From assembly GCA_028706415.1 (NCBI GenBank), contig JAQWBK010000046.1, positions 1 through 11,658 on the forward strand: a DNA stretch of 11,658 nt. The letters are read 5' to 3'. Position 1 is the stretch's first letter; each line of letters starts with the position of its first letter. The stretch is from Oscillospiraceae bacterium. GTDB lineage: Bacteria; Bacillota; Clostridia; Oscillospirales; Acutalibacteraceae. A model generated the notes under the pieces. That model was not told where the DNA came from. It saw nothing but the letters and a program-made list of their open reading frames with translations, and did not search any database. The position numbers and the translations under genes were made by a program. Shown here in pieces: positions 6,892 through 11,658 of the stretch.

Positions 6892-6920
6892 GTAATCACA
6901 TGCAAAAAGGGGTGATAACC

Positions 6921-8861
6921 ATGAATAGTCCAGCGGATACCGATATAAGAAGCTTTGCCGGCCGTTTTCATCGCACGACCGAGACAAGGGCATATGAAGT
7001 CCTCGGCTGTCATCCCGCCGAGGATGGTGAAACCGTGTTCCGTACATGGGCGCCGGGGGCGGTATCGGTCTGTGTTGTGGGTGATTTTAACGACTGGAAC
7101 CCTCAAGCCAACCCCATGGAACGGGTTAGCGACCAGGGTATATGGGAATGCAGTATTCCCTCTATGAGTGAATATGATATTTATAAATATTGCATTACAG
7201 GTTCTGAGAATACTCGGGTCATGAAATCTGATCCTTATGCATATCATTATGAGACACGCCCGGCCAACGCCTCCCGCGTTTATAATATTGAAGGCTATAA
7301 ATGGAAAGACAAAGCGTGGATTAAAAGTAAGCTGGAGAATTCGGTTTATGACTGCCCGATGAATATATACGAAGTTCATGCCGGTTCATGGCGGCGTTTC
7401 TCGGACGGCAACGTTCTTTCCTATAACGCCCTTGCCGAGCAGCTCATCCCCTATGTGGTTGAAATGGGATATACACATATTGAGCTGCTGCCGTTAATGG
7501 AATATCCGTATGACGCTTCTTGGGGATATCAGGCGACGGGATATTATGCTCCAACCTCCAGATACGGAACGCCAAAGGATTTCATGCACTTTATCGACCT
7601 ATGCCATCAGGCGGGAATCGGTGTCATAATGGATTGGGTTCCGGCTCATTTCCCAAAGGATGAATGCGGACTCTACCGATTTGACGGCGGACACTGCTAT
7701 GAATATGCCGACCCCCTTAAGGGTGAGCATCTTGAATGGGGTACCTGTGTCTTTGATTACAGCCGACCCGAGGTTCGCAGCTTTTTAATATCCAACGCTT
7801 TGTTTTGGTTGGATAAATACCATATTGACGGAATTCGTGTTGATGCTGTCGCCTCTATGCTGTATCTCGACTATAACCGCCAGGACGGTGAATGGGTTCC
7901 GAACATTCTGGGGGGCCGTGAAAATATTGAAGCGGTGGACTTTCTGCGTTGCCTGAATGAAGAGGTCTTCAAGGCAAATCCAAAAGCTCTGATGATTGCC
8001 GAGGAGTCCACCTCCTGGCCTCTTGTATCCCGTCCCGCAAGCACCGGGGGGCTGGGGTTCAATTATAAATGGAACATGGGCTGGATGAACGATATGCTGC
8101 GGTATATGTCTCTTGACCCGCTTGCACGCAAATACAACCATGATAGCCTAACATTTTCTTTTTTCTACGCCTTTTCCGAAAACTTTCTGCTCCCCATCTC
8201 TCATGATGAGGTGGTTCACGGCAAGGGTTCGCTTATCAACAAAATGCCCGGAAGCTACCACGAAAAGTTCGATGGTGTTCGTGCATTTATGGGATATATG
8301 ATGGCCCATCCGGGTAAAAAGCTGATGTTCATGGGCTGTGAATTCGGGCAGTTTAAGGAGTGGAATTTCGAAAACGAGCTGGACTGGCTTTTGCTTGATT
8401 ACGAATATCACAAAAAACTCCACAGCTTCACCCGTTCGCTCAACCATTTTTATCTTGAAAACGAGGCACTGTGGCAGAATGATTTTTCATGGGAAGGGTT
8501 TTCATGGATAGCAAATGACGATTATTCCCAAAGCGTTATATGTTTCCGACGAATTGACCATCACGGGAACGAGCTTATTGTTATCTGCAATTTCACCCCT
8601 GTAAGACGGGATAATTACCGCATAGGCGTGCCCGCCTCGGGGGTTTATGATGAACTGTTCAACTCTGACGCCCGAGAATTCGGCGGCGGGGGCGTTATAA
8701 ACGGTCTGATTAAAAGTGAGCATACACCTATGCATGGGTTGGTGCAGTCTATTTCCTTAACACTGCCGCCGTTATCCACCCTGTTTTTAAAGCTTAAAGC
8801 ACCGTTAGAAAATGATACTGTCCCATTAGAACAGGACTGTTCATCAATTAAGGAGGAGTAA
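6921..8861 (+). CDS. glgB: 1,4-alpha-glucan branching enzyme (GH13 with CBM48)
   Basis: This cytoplasmic enzyme (EC 2.4.1.18) transfers short alpha-1,4 chains to make alpha-1,6 branches in glycogen. The 646-residue protein has an N-terminal CBM48 domain (about 35-120, with FRTWAPGAVSV and VGDFNDWN), a GH13 barrel (about 145-500) and a C-terminal beta domain. Catalytic residues are the nucleophile D308 in GIRVDAVASM, acid/base E361 in IAEEST, and D429 in SHDEVVHGKGS. ELLPLMEYPYDASWGYQATG is the usual branching-enzyme substrate block. Length is normal for forms without the extra N1 domain. I chose the ATG at 6921 because AAAAGGGGTGA sits just upstream. In-frame TTG 6882 and ATG 6900 are excluded, since the predicted -10 overlaps the first and the second would bury the ribosome binding site. 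It is the first gene of the glg operon; glgC starts 2 bases after its stop. Confidence 0.96.
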   Translation: MNSPADTDIRSFAGRFHRTTETRAYEVLGCHPAEDGETVFRTWAPGAVSVCVVGDFNDWNPQANPMERVSDQGIWECSIPSMSEYDIYKYCITGSENTRVMKSDPYAYHYETRPANASRVYNIEGYKWKDKAWIKSKLENSVYDCPMNIYEVHAGSWRRFSDGNVLSYNALAEQLIPYVVEMGYTHIELLPLMEYPYDASWGYQATGYYAPTSRYGTPKDFMHFIDLCHQAGIGVIMDWVPAHFPKDECGLYRFDGGHCYEYADPLKGEHLEWGTCVFDYSRPEVRSFLISNALFWLDKYHIDGIRVDAVASMLYLDYNRQDGEWVPNILGGRENIEAVDFLRCLNEEVFKANPKALMIAEESTSWPLVSRPASTGGLGFNYKWNMGWMNDMLRYMSLDPLARKYNHDSLTFSFFYAFSENFLLPISHDEVVHGKGSLINKMPGSYHEKFDGVRAFMGYMMAHPGKKLMFMGCEFGQFKEWNFENELDWLLLDYEYHKKLHSFTRSLNHFYLENEALWQNDFSWEGFSWIANDDYSQSVICFRRIDHHGNELIVICNFTPVRRDNYRIGVPASGVYDELFNSDAREFGGGGVINGLIKSEHTPMHGLVQSISLTLPPLSTLFLKLKAPLENDTVPLEQDCSSIKEE

Positions 8862-8863
8862 CC

Positions 8864-10066
8864 ATGTTTCGAAAACAGGAATGTGTTGCCATGTTGCTGG
8901 CAGGAGGTCAGGGCAGCCGACTTTATGCCCTGACACGGAATCTTGCCAAGCCAGCCGTTCCTTATGGGGGTAAATACCGAATAATTGATTTCCCCCTTTC
9001 AAACTGTATAAATTCAGGGATAGAAACGGTAGGAGTGCTTACCCAATATCAGCCTCTGGTCCTTAACGATTATATCGGCTCCGGACAGCCGTGGGACCTG
9101 GACCGGATGGAGGCGGGGGTTCATGTTCTTCCCCCATATCAGCGCAGCCGTGGGGGGGATTGGTACAAGGGAACAGCCAACGCAATATATCAAAATATCG
9201 CCTTTATTGAGCGGTATGACCCCGAATATGTACTGGTGCTGTCGGGGGATCATATTTACAAAATGGATTATTCCAAAATGATCGAAGAGCACAAGCGAAA
9301 CAAGGCCGACTGCACCATTGCGGTTATTGAAGTCGAGATGTCGGAAGCCAGCCGATTTGGTATTCTAAACACAAAACCGGATGGTATGATTTATGAATTT
9401 GACGAAAAACCTGCCCGCCCCAAGAGCAATCTTGCCTCCATGGGCATTTATGTATTCAGCTGGGATAAACTCCGCCATTATTTAAATCAGGACGAGGAAA
9501 ACCCGCAGTCGCAAAACGATTTTGGACGGGATGTTCTGCCCGCCATGCTTAATAAAGGTGAAAGAATGTTTTCCTACCGCTTTTCGGGATACTGGAAGGA
9601 TGTAGGAACCATAGACAGTCTGTGGGAGGCAAACATGGATCTGCTCAATCCCAAAATTCCGCTGGATCTTTCTGAAACCGATTGGAAAATATATTCGCGA
9701 AACCCCGGTCTTCCCCCTCATTATCTCGGAGCCACCGCCGAGGTGCAAAACAGTATGATATGTGAAGGAAGTAAGATTCACGGCAAGGTTGATTTTTCAG
9801 TTCTGTTTTCGGGGGTTACCGTTTCCCAGGGGGCTGAGGTCAGGGATTCGATCCTTATGCCCGGGGCAAAGATACTCCCCGGTGCGCGTGTAAACTATGC
9901 AATAGTAGCCGAGAATGCCGTAATCGGCACCGATGCGGTTGTGGGTTCGCGACCCGAAGAAAGCCCAAATCTTGACGAGTGGGGCATTGCGGTAATTGCA
10001 GCCGGCATAAATGTGGGCAGCGGAAGTGTGGTGCCTTCCAAATCTATGGTTGAAAGCGACATCTGA
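8864..10066 (+). CDS. glgC: Glucose-1-phosphate adenylyltransferase, catalytic subunit
   Basis: This enzyme makes ADP-glucose from glucose-1-phosphate and ATP (EC 2.7.7.27), the committed step of glycogen synthesis. The 400-residue protein has the nucleotide-binding motif LAGGQGSRLYALT (12-24), KPAVPYGGKYRIIDFPLSN (29-47), and DWYKGTANAIYQN (99-111). SGDHIYKMDY carries the catalytic Asp at 129. Further landmarks are FDEKP (179-183) and YWKDVGTIDSLWEAN. The last ~115 residues form the left-handed beta-helix tail with hexapeptide-like repeats. Start at 8864 follows AAGGAGGAG, which overlaps the glgB stop region and implies tight coupling. Together with GlgD it would form a mixed tetramer, as known for Bacillus-type enzymes. 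GlgC keeps all visible catalytic residues. Confidence 0.96.
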   Translation: MFRKQECVAMLLAGGQGSRLYALTRNLAKPAVPYGGKYRIIDFPLSNCINSGIETVGVLTQYQPLVLNDYIGSGQPWDLDRMEAGVHVLPPYQRSRGGDWYKGTANAIYQNIAFIERYDPEYVLVLSGDHIYKMDYSKMIEEHKRNKADCTIAVIEVEMSEASRFGILNTKPDGMIYEFDEKPARPKSNLASMGIYVFSWDKLRHYLNQDEENPQSQNDFGRDVLPAMLNKGERMFSYRFSGYWKDVGTIDSLWEANMDLLNPKIPLDLSETDWKIYSRNPGLPPHYLGATAEVQNSMICEGSKIHGKVDFSVLFSGVTVSQGAEVRDSILMPGAKILPGARVNYAIVAENAVIGTDAVVGSRPEESPNLDEWGIAVIAAGINVGSGSVVPSKSMVESDI

Positions 10067-10116
10067 TTGTGAGCTTGATAAAGGGATTTCAATCTCGCTG
10101 AAAGGTTTGGTATTTT

Positions 10117-11229
10117 ATGCGGAACAATAATGTTTTAGGTATTGTATTCTCTAATATGTATGATGAAGTTCTTCCCGGACTTACCGCCGTGAGACCCATG
10201 GGCTCGGTTCCGTTTGCGGGTCGTTATCGGCTGATAGATTTTACCCTCTCCAACTTTGTTAATTCGGGAATATCAAAGGTGGGCATCATCACACGGAACA
10301 ACTACCAGTCACTTATGGACCATATCGGGTCGGGGAAATCATGGGACCTGTCGCGAAAAAACGAGGGACTGTATTTCCTGCCCCCTTTCACCATGAGTGA
10401 TGAGCTTTATGCAGGCAGAATTGCTTCATTGATCGATATACGGCCGTTTTTCAGAAATGCCCGCGAAGAATATGTTATTCTCTCCGATTGCCATGTTGCG
10501 GGCAATATTGATATTAACAACATAATTAAGGAGCATATTTCATCCGGCGCGGATATAACGGTAGCCTGCCGCCACGGATTTGCCCCTCCCTTAAAAGATA
10601 ATCTGATAATGTGGATGAATGCCGAGAACAGGATAATCGATATTGTACTGGGGCAGCATCCGGCAGGTGAATGCGATTACGGGGTGGGACTTTATCTGAT
10701 GCGCAAGGACCTTATGGTGGGTATGCTGGAAGCGGCGGCAAGCCGTAATCAGATGAATTTTGATAGGGATATACTTCTGCGTCATTTAGGTGATGTGAAT
10801 ATCCACGGTTATCGCCTGCCCGAGCACACCTCGGTTATCTCTTCACTGGGCAGCTACTTCAAAGCAAATATGGCCCTCCTAAATACCAATGTGCTCGAAT
10901 CCCTGTTTGACCCTCAACGGCCGATATATACCAAGGTAAGGGATGCCGCCCCTGCTTTATACGGGCTGCATGCCTCTGTCAGCAATTCGCTGGTTGCGGA
11001 TGGCTGCTTTATTGAAGGCAGGGTTCACAACTCAATTTTATTCCGTGATGTTCGCATAGCCCGCGACGCTGTTGTTGAAAACAGCATAGTAATGCAGGGA
11101 TCGGTTATTTGCGAGAGAACCTCACTTAATTATTCTGTTCTGGATAAGGATGTTGTTGTCAAGGCGGGGCGGGTATTAAGCGGTGCAGAGGATTATCCGT
11201 TGTTTATAAATAAAGGCACGGTTGTATAG
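10117..11229 (+). CDS. glgD: ADP-glucose pyrophosphorylase regulatory subunit
   Basis: This is a paralogue of the adjacent glgC product. It shares the fold (FAGRYRLIDFTLSNFVNSGI, IGSGKSWDLSRKNEG, a C-terminal beta-helix) but has lost catalytic features. The N-terminal glycine-rich GGxGxRL loop is replaced by NMYDEVLPGLT, and SGDH is replaced by SDCH (123-126), so the catalytic Asp position holds Cys125. The WYKGTANA block is also absent. Known GlgD proteins have little or no activity alone and modify the affinity and regulation of GlgC in the complex. The 370 residues are typical. Start at 10117 follows AAAGG (10101-10105) with 11 bases spacing, a weaker site than that of glgC and separated by a 50-base gap. 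Together these may lower GlgD yield relative to GlgC, which is inference. Confidence 0.94.
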   Translation: MRNNNVLGIVFSNMYDEVLPGLTAVRPMGSVPFAGRYRLIDFTLSNFVNSGISKVGIITRNNYQSLMDHIGSGKSWDLSRKNEGLYFLPPFTMSDELYAGRIASLIDIRPFFRNAREEYVILSDCHVAGNIDINNIIKEHISSGADITVACRHGFAPPLKDNLIMWMNAENRIIDIVLGQHPAGECDYGVGLYLMRKDLMVGMLEAAASRNQMNFDRDILLRHLGDVNIHGYRLPEHTSVISSLGSYFKANMALLNTNVLESLFDPQRPIYTKVRDAAPALYGLHASVSNSLVADGCFIEGRVHNSILFRDVRIARDAVVENSIVMQGSVICERTSLNYSVLDKDVVVKAGRVLSGAEDYPLFINKGTVV

Positions 11230-11285
11230 CACCGTATGCCTGCATCTAATCAAAGTTAGTTAATACGGGAAGGGGCAATCCATTC

Positions 11286-11658
11286 ATGAAGGTATTATAT
11301 GCAACAAGCGAAGCGCTACCTTTCGCCGCATCGGGCGGTCTTGCGGATGTCGCCGGCTCACTGCCTCACGCCATGCGCAAAAGGCTGATAGGATGTCGAA
11401 TTGTTCTTCCTTTATATGAGGATGTACCTCAGGAACTGAGGGATAAGATGAACTTCCTCACCAGTCTGTCGGTTCCCGTTGCCTGGCGGCGGCAGTACTG
11501 CGGTGTTTTTGAGGCGCGTCACAACGGGGTGATTTATTACCTGCTGGATAACCAGTATTATTTTAAACGGCCCGGTCTATATGGCCATTATGATGATGCC
11601 GAAAGGTTTTCATTTTTCTCGCGGGCTGTGCTGGAGATGCTGGATTACATTGACTTTA
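11286..11658 (+). CDS. glgA: Glycogen synthase (ADP-glucose), N-terminal part, cut by the window edge
   Basis: The enzyme (EC 2.4.1.21, GT5 family) adds glucose from ADP-glucose to the growing glucan. Only about 124 residues of a protein usually near 480 are visible, so this is the N-terminal GT5 domain. MKVLYATSEALPFAASGG followed by LADVAGSLP is the diagnostic start. The Lys of the Escherichia coli KTGGL motif is replaced by Ala (AASGGL). ARHNGVIYYLLDNQYYFKR and FSFFSRAVLEML continue the family pattern. Start at 11286 follows AAGGGG (11270-11275) with normal spacing, 56 bases after the glgD stop. No terminator separates the two genes, so it belongs to the same operon. The open frame continues past base 11658 with no sign of damage. 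Confidence 0.95.
   Translation, partial: MKVLYATSEALPFAASGGLADVAGSLPHAMRKRLIGCRIVLPLYEDVPQELRDKMNFLTSLSVPVAWRRQYCGVFEARHNGVIYYLLDNQYYFKRPGLYGHYDDAERFSFFSRAVLEMLDYIDF

Noticed and set aside
6882..6920. Upstream TTG (6882) or ATG (6900) start for GlgB
   Set aside because: TTG 6882 lies upstream of the predicted transcription start and abuts the -10; ATG 6900 would place the good ribosome binding site inside the gene.

Overview
The window reads as chromosomal DNA of an anaerobic Bacillota bacterium, most likely class Clostridia and perhaps Oscillospirales. The support is the paired ADP-glucose pyrophosphorylase genes glgC and glgD, the strong AGGAGG-type ribosome binding sites, and the style of the uronate enzymes and the small XRE regulator. 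The genus cannot be fixed from the sequence alone. All recognised genes lie on the + strand.

Bases 1-201 hold the 3' part of a small XRE-type regulator whose true start lies left of the window. Bases 317-4380 form a compact uronate catabolism operon, uxaB-uxaA-uxaC: tagaturonate reductase, altronate dehydratase and glucuronate/galacturonate isomerase. Together they take D-galacturonate through tagaturonate and altronate to 2-keto-3-deoxygluconate. UxaC would also isomerise glucuronate to fructuronate, but uxuA, uxuB, kdgK and kdgA are not in the window. Bases 4381-4954 carry no gene and are largely a repeat island. Two diverged copies of one roughly 165-bp element lie in inverted orientation, and the left copy is interrupted by a 109-bp foldback element. 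The probable uxa terminator sits between the two copies, about 280 bases downstream of the uxaC stop.

Bases 4955-6663 encode a translationally coupled two-component pair: a membrane NarL-type (HisKA_3) sensor kinase and a NarL/FixJ-type response regulator. The gap that follows contains a perfect 46-bp palindrome built from 11-bp units, then an AT-rich stretch and a good extended -10 promoter. That promoter begins a glycogen synthesis operon, glgB-glgC-glgD-glgA. GlgC and GlgD would form the ADP-glucose pyrophosphorylase, GlgA (cut by the right edge) would extend the glucan, and GlgB would branch it.

No gene here looks like a new kind of system. The least ordinary material is non-coding: the nested inverted repeat island and the 11-bp-periodic palindrome between the response regulator and the glycogen operon.
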